Shown: piece after piece, positions 52,400-61,332 of the stretch
Position numbering within the stretch: the first letter of the stretch is position 1
Layout of the letters: each line of letters opens with the position of its first letter
Program-made: the position numbers and the translations under genes
Source: Anaerolineales bacterium
GTDB lineage: Bacteria > Chloroflexota > Anaerolineae > Anaerolineales > Villigracilaceae
Reading direction: 5' to 3'
DNA length: 64,000 nt
Assembly (NCBI GenBank): GCA_014860805.1
Contig: JACZJB010000267.1
Location: 34,062 to 98,061 of the forward strand
The notes under the pieces: model-generated
What the model was told of the DNA's origin: nothing
What the model saw: only the letters and a program-made list of their open reading frames with translations
Database searches by the model: none

Positions 52400-53268
52400 C
52401 TTCAAACTTTGAAGCTCTCACTCAGATCAACCTCGACGACCTTGTTTCATCATTCGGCTGGCAGGACCGCCCACTGTTGGCGCGTTTGCTCAGAATCCTT
52501 TTTCTGAAACCTGCTCAAACCTTTGCACGGCACATGGTGGAATATGATGAAATCGTTGGCTCGCATGGCATTGTGGATGGCGGCTGGAATCTCATCCGCC
52601 GATATGTGAAAGACCTGCGCATCATCGGCACGGACCGTATCCCTGATTCCGCGTTTCTGGCATTATCCAATCATCCGGGCATGACGGATACCGTAGCGCT
52701 CTTTGCAGCCTTGAACCGCAAAGACCTGCACATCATCGCACTGGACCGCCCCTTTTTGAATGCATTGCCCAAAACCGCGAAACAGCTTTTTTATGTATAC
52801 GATGATGCGGCAAGGAGAATGACTCTTGTACGTCAAGTCAGCGCCCACATGAAATCAGGCGGCGCGATACTGACATTCCCCGCTGGCCACATAGAACCCG
52901 ACCCTGATGTCTACCCTGGGGCGGTCGAGTCACTAAAAGATTGGACAGATAGTGTGGGGGTTTTTGTTCGTATGGCGCCGAATGCTGCAATACTGCCTGT
53001 GCTGGTTCGCAATGTAGTCGCGGAAAAGTATGCAAGTCATTGGCTGTTGAAAATTAAAAAAACGAAAGAAGAAAAAGAAAAACTGGCCGCCGCCCTGCAA
53101 TTATTAGGAATGATTCTTTTTAAAGAAAAACCTGCCACAGCGGTTGTGCAAATTGGTAATCCGATTTATGTGAAAGATCTGGGGACAACTGACACAAACA
53201 CGATACATCAAGCCGTGCTGGCTGAGATGAAATTATTGATCGAAAACCCGCCCCTGCACCACAATTAA
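52396..53268 (+). CDS. Lysophospholipid acyltransferase-like protein (PlsC family)
   Basis: A 290-residue protein with the NHPGMTD motif (HX4D) near residue 94 and FPAGHIEPD (in place of FPEGTRS) near 158. The ending with AVVQIGNPIYVKDL is as in the family. The changed second motif means that the acyl acceptor is uncertain. It overlaps clpS by 4 nt and its stop overlaps the end of the convergent MFS gene. Confidence 0.8.
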   Translation: MTSNFEALTQINLDDLVSSFGWQDRPLLARLLRILFLKPAQTFARHMVEYDEIVGSHGIVDGGWNLIRRYVKDLRIIGTDRIPDSAFLALSNHPGMTDTVALFAALNRKDLHIIALDRPFLNALPKTAKQLFYVYDDAARRMTLVRQVSAHMKSGGAILTFPAGHIEPDPDVYPGAVESLKDWTDSVGVFVRMAPNAAILPVLVRNVVAEKYASHWLLKIKKTKEEKEKLAAALQLLGMILFKEKPATAVVQIGNPIYVKDLGTTDTNTIHQAVLAEMKLLIENPPLHHN

Positions 53269-54512
53269 TCCGCTGTGGCGCCGGCAAGCATGGGCTCATC
53301 CCCATTGTATTTCATGAGATGCGGCCATTTCCATATGATGAAGAGCGTACCGAGGACACAACCAATTCCTCCACTGATAACAGCAAACGGCGCCCCAAAG
53401 AACTGCGCAACAGTGCCTGCCTCAATTTCACCAAGCTGCGGCCCGCCCTGAAAGAATATCTGATTGATGCTGGTCATCCGCCCGCGGATGTGATCGGGGG
53501 TTTGCAATTGCCGAATCGTATTGCGAATGATCGTGCTGACTCCATCCGCTGCGCCCGTGGTGGCAATAGCAAGCCATGCAATGATGAAAATTTTTGTCGC
53601 CCCAAATATGACCGTCGCAATTCCAAAGACGATGACTGCGCCAAGGAATAATGGTCCCTGCCTGCGCAGTTCCTTGATCTGAGAAATGGTGAGGGCCGCT
53701 AAAACTGCTCCTACAGCTGGCGCGGCGGAGAGATAGCCATATTCCACGACACCCACTTTCAGGACACTGGTTGCAATGATCGGCATCAAGGTACTGGCCG
53801 AGGCAAAGAATGTCGCGACAAAATCCAACATCATGGTGGAAAAGATGATCGGCTTGTCGAGGATGAATTTAACGCCCTCGCGAATTGACTCCATGCTCAC
53901 GCCTGCGGACTTTTCAGCAATGGACTGCGGGACGTTGCCGATCAGAAACAAAGCTGCCAACACCGCAATGAACGAGAAACTGTTGAAATAATACACAGCA
54001 GCCTGACCCGCAAGCGCAATGACAATTCCACTCAAGGCTGGGCCAAGAACAGAACCAACTTGAAATGAAGTGAAGGTCATGCTGAAAGCGTTAGGCAGGT
54101 CTTTCTTGGGCAGCAGGTTGGGAATCAACGCCTGGCGGGATGGACCGTCAAAAGCGACAGCAATCGCCTGCAGGGCGGTGATGAAGTAAATGTGCCAGAT
54201 GGTGACATGTCCAAACTGGGTGAGCAGGCCCAAGGTCAGAGCGAGAAGCGCGGCGAAAGATTGGGTTACGAACATCACCTTGCGCCTGTCCATTGAGTCT
54301 GCCAGCGCGCCACCGATCAAAGAAAAAATGATGACAGGCAAAATGCGCGCCACACCGATCCCGCCCAAGGCGATAGGGTTATCGTTCAACTGGTTGATGT
54401 GCCAAAATAATGCCCAGATCTGCATCTGGGTTCCTGTGATCGAAATGAGTTGTCCGAGCCAGAGATAGAAGAATTTTTTATGCTTGAGTGAAGGCGGAAT
54501 GTGCAGACCCAT
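53265..54512 (-). CDS. Major facilitator superfamily transporter
   Basis: A 415-residue membrane protein with about eleven to twelve hydrophobic segments. ALADSMDRRKVMFVTQ is the loop 2-3 motif of MFS, and the layout matches the MFS_3 (enterobactin-exporter-like) group, as in DHA-type drug or siderophore efflux. Substrate unknown. It starts directly after the nadE stop. Confidence 0.87.
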   Translation of the reverse strand: MGLHIPPSLKHKKFFYLWLGQLISITGTQMQIWALFWHINQLNDNPIALGGIGVARILPVIIFSLIGGALADSMDRRKVMFVTQSFAALLALTLGLLTQFGHVTIWHIYFITALQAIAVAFDGPSRQALIPNLLPKKDLPNAFSMTFTSFQVGSVLGPALSGIVIALAGQAAVYYFNSFSFIAVLAALFLIGNVPQSIAEKSAGVSMESIREGVKFILDKPIIFSTMMLDFVATFFASASTLMPIIATSVLKVGVVEYGYLSAAPAVGAVLAALTISQIKELRRQGPLFLGAVIVFGIATVIFGATKIFIIAWLAIATTGAADGVSTIIRNTIRQLQTPDHIRGRMTSINQIFFQGGPQLGEIEAGTVAQFFGAPFAVISGGIGCVLGTLFIIWKWPHLMKYNGDEPMLAGATAD

Positions 54513-55340
54513 TTACGTGCCCCAATCTCGAAGATATAGAAAGTCATAACCAACCGTGCGATTGCTGACTTTAGCAATCGGCGGCTGCATGCGTTTGAAT
54601 TGATTGCGTCGAATACGGGTGGTGACTGTCTTTACGAAGGCTTCGTCAAACCCCGCTTCCACCGCCTCTTGCGGACTGTAACGCTGATCCACAAGAAGGT
54701 ACAGAAGTTTGTCCACTTCTTCGTAGGTGAAACCCAGTTCCTTTTCGTCGGTTTGGTCTTCCCACAGATCGGCAGATGGAGCCTTGTCGATGATCGGCTC
54801 GGGGATATTCATGGCGCGCGAAAGCTGACGTACCTGCGTTTTATAAAGATCGCCAATCGGATTCATTGCGCTGGCTGAGTCGCCATAGATGGTGCTGTAG
54901 CCAAGAAGGATTTCTGTTTTATTGCTTGTGCCAATGACGAGTCCCTTGAAGACTTCGCTTTGATCGAAGAGTATGATCATGCGCTCACGCGCCATGATAT
55001 TGCCTTTGCGCATGTCTGAGATTTTGGGATCGAGTTTAAAGAGCGGCTCGACCATGTCTGTGATCTCGATGGTCTTGTTGGGAATGCCAAGCTGATCGAT
55101 CAGCAATTGAGCATGCACAAGAGAATCTTTACTAGATGCCTTGTATGGCATTCGCACAGCAAGGACATTTTCCGCGCCCAATGCTTCAACCGCCAGGGCG
55201 CAGGAAAGCGCGGAGTCGAGTCCGCCAGATAGACCGACGATGGCACGAGACATCCCCACTCGCGTTACTTCTGATTTGACGAAACCAGTCAAAATTTCAC
55301 GGGCAAGTTCTGTGTTGATGGAGAGGTTAAGGTCAACCAC
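54513..55340 (-). CDS. nadE: NAD+ synthetase, ATP-pyrophosphatase subunit
   Basis: A 275-residue NAD synthetase domain. The PP-loop is GLSGGLDS at 36-43; GTSNKTEILLGYSTIYGDSASAMNPIGDLYK and the KAPSADLWEDQTDE segment are conserved NadE parts. It amidates nicotinic acid adenine dinucleotide. The start overlaps the stop of the upstream nitrilase gene by 8 nt, so the enzyme is probably glutamine-dependent and built of two polypeptides. Confidence 0.93.
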   Translation of the reverse strand: MVDLNLSINTELAREILTGFVKSEVTRVGMSRAIVGLSGGLDSALSCALAVEALGAENVLAVRMPYKASSKDSLVHAQLLIDQLGIPNKTIEITDMVEPLFKLDPKISDMRKGNIMARERMIILFDQSEVFKGLVIGTSNKTEILLGYSTIYGDSASAMNPIGDLYKTQVRQLSRAMNIPEPIIDKAPSADLWEDQTDEKELGFTYEEVDKLLYLLVDQRYSPQEAVEAGFDEAFVKTVTTRIRRNQFKRMQPPIAKVSNRTVGYDFLYLRDWGT

Positions 55341-56184
55341 GGGAAAGAATCCTGTTCAATTCATTTTGCACAAGGTTCGTGCGTTCATCGCGCAATAAAG
55401 GCAAACGCGCACGAGTTCGGCGCAGTTGATTTAAATCCAGCTCGGAAAAAGCTAAGCCTTCCTCATTATAGGGTCCATGAGCAAGTTCTTCGCCGTTCGG
55501 GTCAAAAATTGTTGCACCGCCCCAGAAGTGAAGGCCATCTTCATAACCAACACGATTGGCATGTGCCACAAAGGAGGTAAACATGCTGGCATACGCTTTG
55601 TTGACACGTTCCACCCAGCGCGCAGATTCAAGCTTCTCATTGTCGTTGAGTCCGCGTCCGGGGGATGCAGAGGAAAAAAGCATAAGATCCGCGCCGTCAA
55701 GCCAGAGCAAATATGGGGGCGAGGCATGCCAGAAATCTTCGCAGATGAGCATACCCACACGCCCGAAGCGTGTATCAAAGGCGCGAACTTTGTCACCCCA
55801 GGCAAAGAAGCGGCCTTCGTCGAACAATCCATAGGTTGGGAGGTAAACCTTGTGATGAACATGGACAAGTTTTCCGCCAGAAAGGTAAGCCGAAGCAATG
55901 TAAAAGCGGTGACGGGAGTCTTCGTCCACGAAGCCAACTACCAGATCCAGATCGTGAGACGCTTTGAGCAAATGCTTGAAGATGGGATCATCTTCCATCG
56001 GCTTGTGCGCGGCCGAAGCAACCAGATCCTGAAGCACATATCCCGTTAAGGAAAGTTCGGGAAATACCAATAAATCCGTTTTTTCAGATTTGGCTTGCTT
56101 GATGTAATCCAGATGTTTTGCGAGATTCGCTTCCACATCACCGAGTTTTGTGTTAATCTGTGCGAGGGCGAGATTTAGTTTCAT
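55333..56184 (-). CDS. Nitrilase-family glutaminase, NadE partner
   Basis: About 283 residues. The ATG at 56184 is chosen; longer readings run back through the terminator and tRNA. The nitrilase triad is Glu43 (FPELSLTGY), Lys111 (HHKVYLP) and Cys147 (MLICEDFW). DGLHFWGGATIFDPNG matches the glutaminase domain of glutamine-dependent NAD synthetases. It most likely provides ammonia for NadE, since it overlaps nadE by 8 nt. Confidence 0.88.
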   Translation of the reverse strand: MKLNLALAQINTKLGDVEANLAKHLDYIKQAKSEKTDLLVFPELSLTGYVLQDLVASAAHKPMEDDPIFKHLLKASHDLDLVVGFVDEDSRHRFYIASAYLSGGKLVHVHHKVYLPTYGLFDEGRFFAWGDKVRAFDTRFGRVGMLICEDFWHASPPYLLWLDGADLMLFSSASPGRGLNDNEKLESARWVERVNKAYASMFTSFVAHANRVGYEDGLHFWGGATIFDPNGEELAHGPYNEEGLAFSELDLNQLRRTRARLPLLRDERTNLVQNELNRILSRG

Positions 56185-56205
56185 CGAGCGAATCTTACCA
56201 TAATA

Positions 56206-56240
56206 AAAACCCCAAAGGTCTTTGAGACCTTTGGGGTTTT
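56206..56240. terminator. Terminator after tRNA-Ser
   Basis: A 16-bp perfect stem (AAAACCCCAAAGGTCT with its complement) around TTG, with T's on both sides. It lies directly after the tRNA on the minus strand. Confidence 0.9.
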
Positions 56241-56243
56241 GAG

Positions 56244-56330
56244 CGGGGAGGGAGGGATTCGAACCCTCGGTAGACCGGAGCCTACAACAGTTTTCGAGAC
56301 TGTCCCATTCAACCACTCTGGCACCTCCCC
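56244..56330 (-). tRNA. tRNA-Ser (anticodon CGA)
   Basis: An 87-nt tRNA with a long variable arm. The acceptor stem is GGGGAGG with CCTCCCC, the discriminator is G, and the T arm is GAGGG-TTCGAAT-CCCTC. The anticodon stem ACAGT/ACTGT holds the loop CTCGAAA, so the anticodon is CGA, reading UCG. CCA is not encoded. Confidence 0.96.
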
Positions 56331-56367
56331 AAATTTGGGGCGGGCGAAATTATAACCGAAAATCTTT

Positions 56368-57762
56368 TTACAAATCCACACTCTCGTGCAAGTCTGGGTA
56401 ATGCACCTGACTTAATTTTCGTTCATGCAAAAGCCCTTTCAAGGTCATGGCTTGCTTTTCTTCGCCGTGTACCAAAAAGATTTGTTTGACGGAATCTTTG
56501 ACTCCTATCGCATATTTGACAAGCAAGTCTTGTCCCGCATGACCAGAAAGACCGCCGATCGTAGCGATATCACATTTTCGATCATAGGATTCGCCGTAAA
56601 TACGTACCTGCAGCTCACGGTCAGCAAGCCTGCGTCCAAGCGTATGAGGTGCCTGCCAGGAGACGATACAAATCGTATTTTTGGGATTTTCGATGTTATT
56701 TTTTACATGGTGAAGGATACGACCCGCCTCCACCATACCAGAAGCAGAGATGATGACCATTGGGTCTGTGCGTTCGTTCAAGGCTTTCGACTCATCCACC
56801 GACCTGATATAGGTCAGCATTTTAGAATCCAATGCGGGATGACGGGCTTCTTCCACGTACTTGCGAGTCTCATCATCGAAACATTCCAGATGACGTTTGA
56901 AAACATCGGTGGCATTCACCGCCAGTGGACTATCGACATAAACTGGCACGTTTGGTATGTCGCCATCTGTCATCATTTGGTTTAGATTGAAGACCAATTC
57001 CTGAGTGCGCCCCACCGCAAAAGCAGGGACGATAACCTTGCCGCCGCGCTCTACAGTCCGCTTCACAACATCCCGAAATTCAGTATAGGCAAGCCCCGGG
57101 TCGCTGTGCGACTTGTCGCCATAGGTGGATTCCATGATCATGTAATCAACGGCTTCAGGCAAAACAGGGTCACGCAGCAACGGCAGTTTATATCTGCCAA
57201 TATCCCCGGAGAACCACAAGCGAATCTTTTTGCCTTTCTCTTCGATTTCAAGCGACACACCCGCTGAACCAAGGATATGCCCTGCTTCGTAAAAACGCGC
57301 GATCACACCGGGTACGGGTTCAAAGGCTTCCTCATAGTCTACGCCTTTGAACATCCCCGCGACCTCTTCCGCATCCTGCTCGGTGTACAACGGCTCGATC
57401 AGTGGTTCGCCGCGTTGTGCTCGTTTTTTATTTACAAATTCAGCATCTGATTCTTGAATGCGCCCCGAGTCACGGATCATCAAACTCGCAAGATCCACAG
57501 TGGCATGCGTGGCAAAAATATTTCTTTCATACCCCTGCTTCACCAGGTTTGGCAAATTCCCTGCATGATCAATATGCGCATGAGAAAGGATCACACCATC
57601 AATATCCCGCGGGGTATAACGAAAATTCAAATTCCGTTCGTACGTATCCGCACGCCTGCCCTGATACAAACCACAATCCAGCAGAAGTTTCGACCCATTG
57701 ACCTCGATCAAATGCTGGCTGCCCGTCACTGTATGAGCCGCTCCGTGAAAACTAATTCGCAT
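56368..57762 (-). CDS. Metallo-beta-lactamase/beta-CASP hydrolase
   Basis: A 464-residue protein of the beta-CASP group, which cleaves RNA. The zinc motif is HAHIDHAG at 61-68, the third His is in EAGHILGSAG, the fourth acidic residue is in FSGDIGR, and the C-terminal beta-CASP domain has SASGMVEAGRILHHV and HGEEKQ. It resembles the YSH1/CPSF-type bacterial ribonucleases. Its start overlaps the end of the RNase D gene by 11 nt, so the two RNA enzymes are probably coexpressed. Confidence 0.92.
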   Translation of the reverse strand: MRISFHGAAHTVTGSQHLIEVNGSKLLLDCGLYQGRRADTYERNLNFRYTPRDIDGVILSHAHIDHAGNLPNLVKQGYERNIFATHATVDLASLMIRDSGRIQESDAEFVNKKRAQRGEPLIEPLYTEQDAEEVAGMFKGVDYEEAFEPVPGVIARFYEAGHILGSAGVSLEIEEKGKKIRLWFSGDIGRYKLPLLRDPVLPEAVDYMIMESTYGDKSHSDPGLAYTEFRDVVKRTVERGGKVIVPAFAVGRTQELVFNLNQMMTDGDIPNVPVYVDSPLAVNATDVFKRHLECFDDETRKYVEEARHPALDSKMLTYIRSVDESKALNERTDPMVIISASGMVEAGRILHHVKNNIENPKNTICIVSWQAPHTLGRRLADRELQVRIYGESYDRKCDIATIGGLSGHAGQDLLVKYAIGVKDSVKQIFLVHGEEKQAMTLKGLLHERKLSQVHYPDLHESVDL

Positions 57763-58888
57763 GTTTAACTCCCAATGTCTTTAAAATCTGCAAGCCGAAC
57801 TTGTCCACACGCGAAGGGGTATCCTTCATCAAGTCACGCAGCTCTTCCAATGATTTTGGTGGGTTTTCAGACAACGCCCCCAAATAAGGCTTGGGTAAAA
57901 TAATGTCAGATTCAACCTTCATCTCCAAGCCGACGCTTTTTCTCCATGCCTTTAATTTCTCAAGGCGACGAAGCACCGCATCGTTCTTACGTTCAGCCTG
58001 TTTCCGTTCAACCAGCGGCGCTTCACTTCCATGCCGAATTGCGCTCAAAATCTGGTCGCCCCAAAGTTTTATCTGTTTTTCACTTAAGCCAGCAGCAGAA
58101 AGATCCACCTTTTGCTCGGGCGGATTCTTTGCCAAAGCCACAAAGACATCATCCATCACCACCTTGTAAGGCGGGCGATTCAACTTTTCGGCTTCTCTAT
58201 CACGCCATTTGCACAAATAGGAAAGGACCGTCAACTCGCGCAATGAAAGATCCTTGCGGCCCGCAAATCGTTCCCATGAAGCGCTGACGTGTCTCTGTCT
58301 TTGCTCATCAGCAACACATGCACGATAAAAATCTTCCAGGGCAAACTCAAGGCGTTCCTTCTCGCGCAGTTCCTGCTCGAGAACGTCCCGCAAATTAAAG
58401 AGATAATGGGTATCCAATCGCGCATAATGGATCTGTTCCGAGGATAATGGGCGTGCCGCCCAATTTGCTTTTTGGTGGCGCTTATCCATTTTGATATCAA
58501 ACTTTTCACCCAATAAACGGTCTAGTCCTACGGCGGGGTAGCCCAAAACACGAGCTGCCTGCATCGTGTCAAACAGGTTGGCGAAGGAAAAACCGAAATC
58601 GCGCCGTAAACAGATCAGGTCATATTCTGCTGCGTGAAATACCTTTTCTATTTTTGGATTTGCAAAAATGGGCGCCAACAAGCTCAGATCTTTCAAGGCA
58701 AGCGGATCCACCAAATAATCATTCGTGAGAGATGAGAATTGCAGAAGACAAACCTGTTCGCGAAATGCATGCAGACTGTTGGATTCGGTGTCCACTGCCA
58801 CGCGAGGCTGTGCGGAAAGATCATCCACCATTTGTTTTAAAGATTGTGTTGTATTCACCCAAACGGGCGGCGGTAACATTTCAGACAT
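57752..58888 (-). CDS. rnd: Ribonuclease D
   Basis: A 378-residue 3'-to-5' exoribonuclease. The DEDDy residues are Asp33 and Glu35 (VAVDTESNSL), Asp in HAAEYDLICL and Tyr/Asp in HYARLDTHYL. Two HRDC-type regions follow, about 210-290 and 300-375. It trims tRNA and other stable RNA. A TATAAT (58897-58902 on the minus strand) stands 8 nt before the ATG, with no ribosome site. Confidence 0.92.
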   Translation of the reverse strand: MSEMLPPPVWVNTTQSLKQMVDDLSAQPRVAVDTESNSLHAFREQVCLLQFSSLTNDYLVDPLALKDLSLLAPIFANPKIEKVFHAAEYDLICLRRDFGFSFANLFDTMQAARVLGYPAVGLDRLLGEKFDIKMDKRHQKANWAARPLSSEQIHYARLDTHYLFNLRDVLEQELREKERLEFALEDFYRACVADEQRQRHVSASWERFAGRKDLSLRELTVLSYLCKWRDREAEKLNRPPYKVVMDDVFVALAKNPPEQKVDLSAAGLSEKQIKLWGDQILSAIRHGSEAPLVERKQAERKNDAVLRRLEKLKAWRKSVGLEMKVESDIILPKPYLGALSENPPKSLEELRDLMKDTPSRVDKFGLQILKTLGVKHAN

Positions 58889-58938
58889 ATTGGCTGATTA
58901 TAAACCCGATAAAGCGGGATGAGCCCTCTTTCTCCCTG

Positions 58939-59943
58939 CTATCCTTTCAAGTGTAGTGCAACAAGCAGACGGTCATAGCCAACTTGTAGAAAATACCCCA
59001 GGATCAAGGCAAGCATGCCCCCCGGGATAAGATTGAAGAATACTCTGGCAGTCCCAGCTTCCAAACCCAGCGCCGTATCAAGAACATGCCAAAGCGGGCG
59101 ATGATATAAATAAGTAAAGAAGGATGCAGTGGAAAGGAATGCCCAAATCTTCCAACTTCCAGCCCGGGTTCGAAAAATGGAAAGCCACATCAACACCCAG
59201 CCAAGAATGAACAGGTCAACAACAAAAATAAAGAATAAATTTGGCACATTCAGCCCAGCAGACGCCACTTTCCAGAAAACAACCAAAACAACCAGCGCAA
59301 TACCCGCGGTATATAAAAATTTCATGCCAAACAAAATATTTCGCTCTTTTTCAAAACGGTAAAAATAGATGCCCGCCAGAAAAACAAAATAATACTGAAA
59401 AAAGCGAGGCTCAAACAGACCCGTTGCAAGGCTTGCCGTATAACCCATTGCAAAGAGAACGACCGACCACACCAACAAACCAAGGTTGGATTTAACTCGA
59501 AACAATAGAATGCCGAACACAAGGTAATACCCCACCAGCACGCTGATATACCAAAGGGTTAACAGACGTTTAATAAAGACAGGCGACAGAAGCCATTGCA
59601 GATTTAAGGCATACATCAAGGCATCAAAACGTTTGAGAGAAAAACCGATCACAAACACAAACAATGCCAGCGCGATCCAGTAGGGAGGAAAGATGCGAAT
59701 AAATTTTGACTTCAGAAATGAAAATGAATTCGCCCCGCCCTTTTTACGGGAAAATTCCGCGAAGAATCCCGCCAAAAAGAAAAATGATCCGAGTAAAAAA
59801 GAAGCCACCACCTGCGCCAACGGATCCACTTCGAAGCCAAAGATGCTCGAATCAAACACCTCGCTGTGCAGCGCCAAAAGCAGGAGTATGGATAACCCGC
59901 GTAAGGCTTCGAATTCCTGCAGTTTTTGTTTTGTCTCCGTCAT
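58939..59943 (-). CDS. Membrane acyltransferase family 3 protein
   Basis: A 334-residue membrane protein with about ten hydrophobic segments. EFEALRGLSILLLLALHSEVF at the N-terminus is the Acyltransferase_3 mark with the catalytic His. It modifies a cell-surface sugar or lipid. Its first codon overlaps the GNAT gene stop by 4 nt. Confidence 0.83.
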   Translation of the reverse strand: MTETKQKLQEFEALRGLSILLLLALHSEVFDSSIFGFEVDPLAQVVASFLLGSFFFLAGFFAEFSRKKGGANSFSFLKSKFIRIFPPYWIALALFVFVIGFSLKRFDALMYALNLQWLLSPVFIKRLLTLWYISVLVGYYLVFGILLFRVKSNLGLLVWSVVLFAMGYTASLATGLFEPRFFQYYFVFLAGIYFYRFEKERNILFGMKFLYTAGIALVVLVVFWKVASAGLNVPNLFFIFVVDLFILGWVLMWLSIFRTRAGSWKIWAFLSTASFFTYLYHRPLWHVLDTALGLEAGTARVFFNLIPGGMLALILGYFLQVGYDRLLVALHLKG

Positions 59944-60371
59944 AGTTCCTTCTCCATCAACATGGCATCTTCGCCATCATTGTAATATCCCTTCCACAGG
60001 TCAATGGATGCATATCCTTCTTTTTCATACATGGAGATCGCAACCTGATTCGATAGCCGCACGGTGAGCCGTGAACGCGGTACACCAAGCTTTTCCTCAC
60101 AGGCATGCAGCAGAGCGCGCCCAATGCCGCGCCGCTGGTAGCGTGGATCAACTGCGATGGTGGCAACCCAGCCCCACCCGTCGCGCGGATGCGGATCTCC
60201 CGCCACAAACCCGACCATTTGGCCGTTTTCCACAGCTTTTAATCGGATCACATCCGGGAAAGTCAGCACAGCTATTAAATCGAACAAGGGCCAGGCATCT
60301 TTTGCAAAGGATTCATTTTCCAGCTTGCGAAGAGCGTTGAGGTCAAGAATGGATGCTTTTGTAATTTCCAT
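59940..60371 (-). CDS. GNAT N-acetyltransferase (RimI-like)
   Basis: About 143 residues with one GNAT fold. The acetyl-CoA-binding motif is VDPRYQRRGIGRALLHACEE and NQVAISMYEKEGY is the RimI-like end. The ATG at 60371 is chosen; a longer reading would code across the terminator of the upstream gene. There is no ribosome site, since the ATG immediately follows the T-tract. Confidence 0.85.
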   Translation of the reverse strand: MEITKASILDLNALRKLENESFAKDAWPLFDLIAVLTFPDVIRLKAVENGQMVGFVAGDPHPRDGWGWVATIAVDPRYQRRGIGRALLHACEEKLGVPRSRLTVRLSNQVAISMYEKEGYASIDLWKGYYNDGEDAMLMEKEL

Positions 60372-60375
60372 AAAA

Positions 60376-60406
60376 AATAAGGTCTCCCTCATCGGGAGAC
60401 CTTATT
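60376..60406 (-). terminator. Terminator of the SPFH gene
   Basis: AATAAGGTCTCCC pairs with GGGAGACCTTATT around a 5-nt loop. On the minus strand it runs into six T's, then directly into the ATG of the GNAT gene. Confidence 0.9.
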
Positions 60407-60422
60407 GTATTACAAATTGGTA

Positions 60423-61331
60423 TTACTTCTTGCCTTCTTTGCCGAGGAAATTATCCAACATGCTGGTGAACTCCATCGGGAAGATGAACTTGGTAGATGG
60501 GCTTGTGCCAATGGATTTGAGGGTTTCGAAATACTGCAGCGTCATCGTCTTTTGGTCAACGGTCTTGGCAGCGTTAAAGATGGCTTCCAAAGCGACGGCA
60601 AAACCTTCTGCACGCAAAGCCTGTGCCTGCTTTTCACCTTCAGCGCGCAGGATGTTGGACTCGCGCTCGCCTTGAGCCTGGAGAATGGCAGCCTGTTTCG
60701 TACCTTCTGCACGGTTCTTGGCAGCTTCCTGATCGCCCATGGATTCGGTCACGAGCGCGCGGCGGACACGTTCTGCAGTCATCTGGCGGTTCATTGCATC
60801 CTGAACATCGCGCGGCGGAACGATCTCGCGGATTTCAACGTTCGTAACTTTTACACCCCAGCGTCCGGTCACTTCGTCGAGACGGGTGCGGAGCATGGTG
60901 TTGATATGTTCACGCTGAGACAGCACATCATCGAGCATGATACCGCCAATGACAGCGCGTAATGTGGTTGCTGCAATACCCGCAGCAGCGGCTTCAAAAT
61001 TACTTACTTGTAAAACGGATTCGGAAGGATCCAATACTTTGAAGTACCATAAAAAGTCAATTGAGATGGGCGCATTATCTTTGGTAATTGAAGTCTGCTG
61101 GGGAATTTCACGAACTTGTTCGCGCAAATCTGCTTTTACAGCGCGATCAATGACAGGGACGAGCAGAACGACGCCAGGTCCCTTTGCACCCACGCAACGT
61201 CCAAGACGGAACACGACCAGGCGCTGGTATTCAGGAACAATTCTTATGGCGTTGGCAAGAAATATGAAGCCAATGACCAGCACCGCTCCAACGAAACAAA
61301 AAATAGTGCCGCCGGTTGCTAGAAAATCCAT
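60423..61331 (-). CDS. SPFH/Band 7 (stomatin-like) membrane protein
   Basis: A 302-residue protein with an N-terminal membrane helix (about 7-30), the Band 7 domain (VPEYQRLVVFRLGRCVGAKGPG onward, about 33-200) and a helical Ala/Glu-rich segment (about 200-250, AKNRAEGTKQAAILQAQGER). It scaffolds membrane microdomains and works with NfeD, whose gene lies upstream by 1 nt. Confidence 0.92.
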   Translation of the reverse strand: MDFLATGGTIFCFVGAVLVIGFIFLANAIRIVPEYQRLVVFRLGRCVGAKGPGVVLLVPVIDRAVKADLREQVREIPQQTSITKDNAPISIDFLWYFKVLDPSESVLQVSNFEAAAAGIAATTLRAVIGGIMLDDVLSQREHINTMLRTRLDEVTGRWGVKVTNVEIREIVPPRDVQDAMNRQMTAERVRRALVTESMGDQEAAKNRAEGTKQAAILQAQGERESNILRAEGEKQAQALRAEGFAVALEAIFNAAKTVDQKTMTLQYFETLKSIGTSPSTKFIFPMEFTSMLDNFLGKEGKK

Positions 61332-61332
61332 G

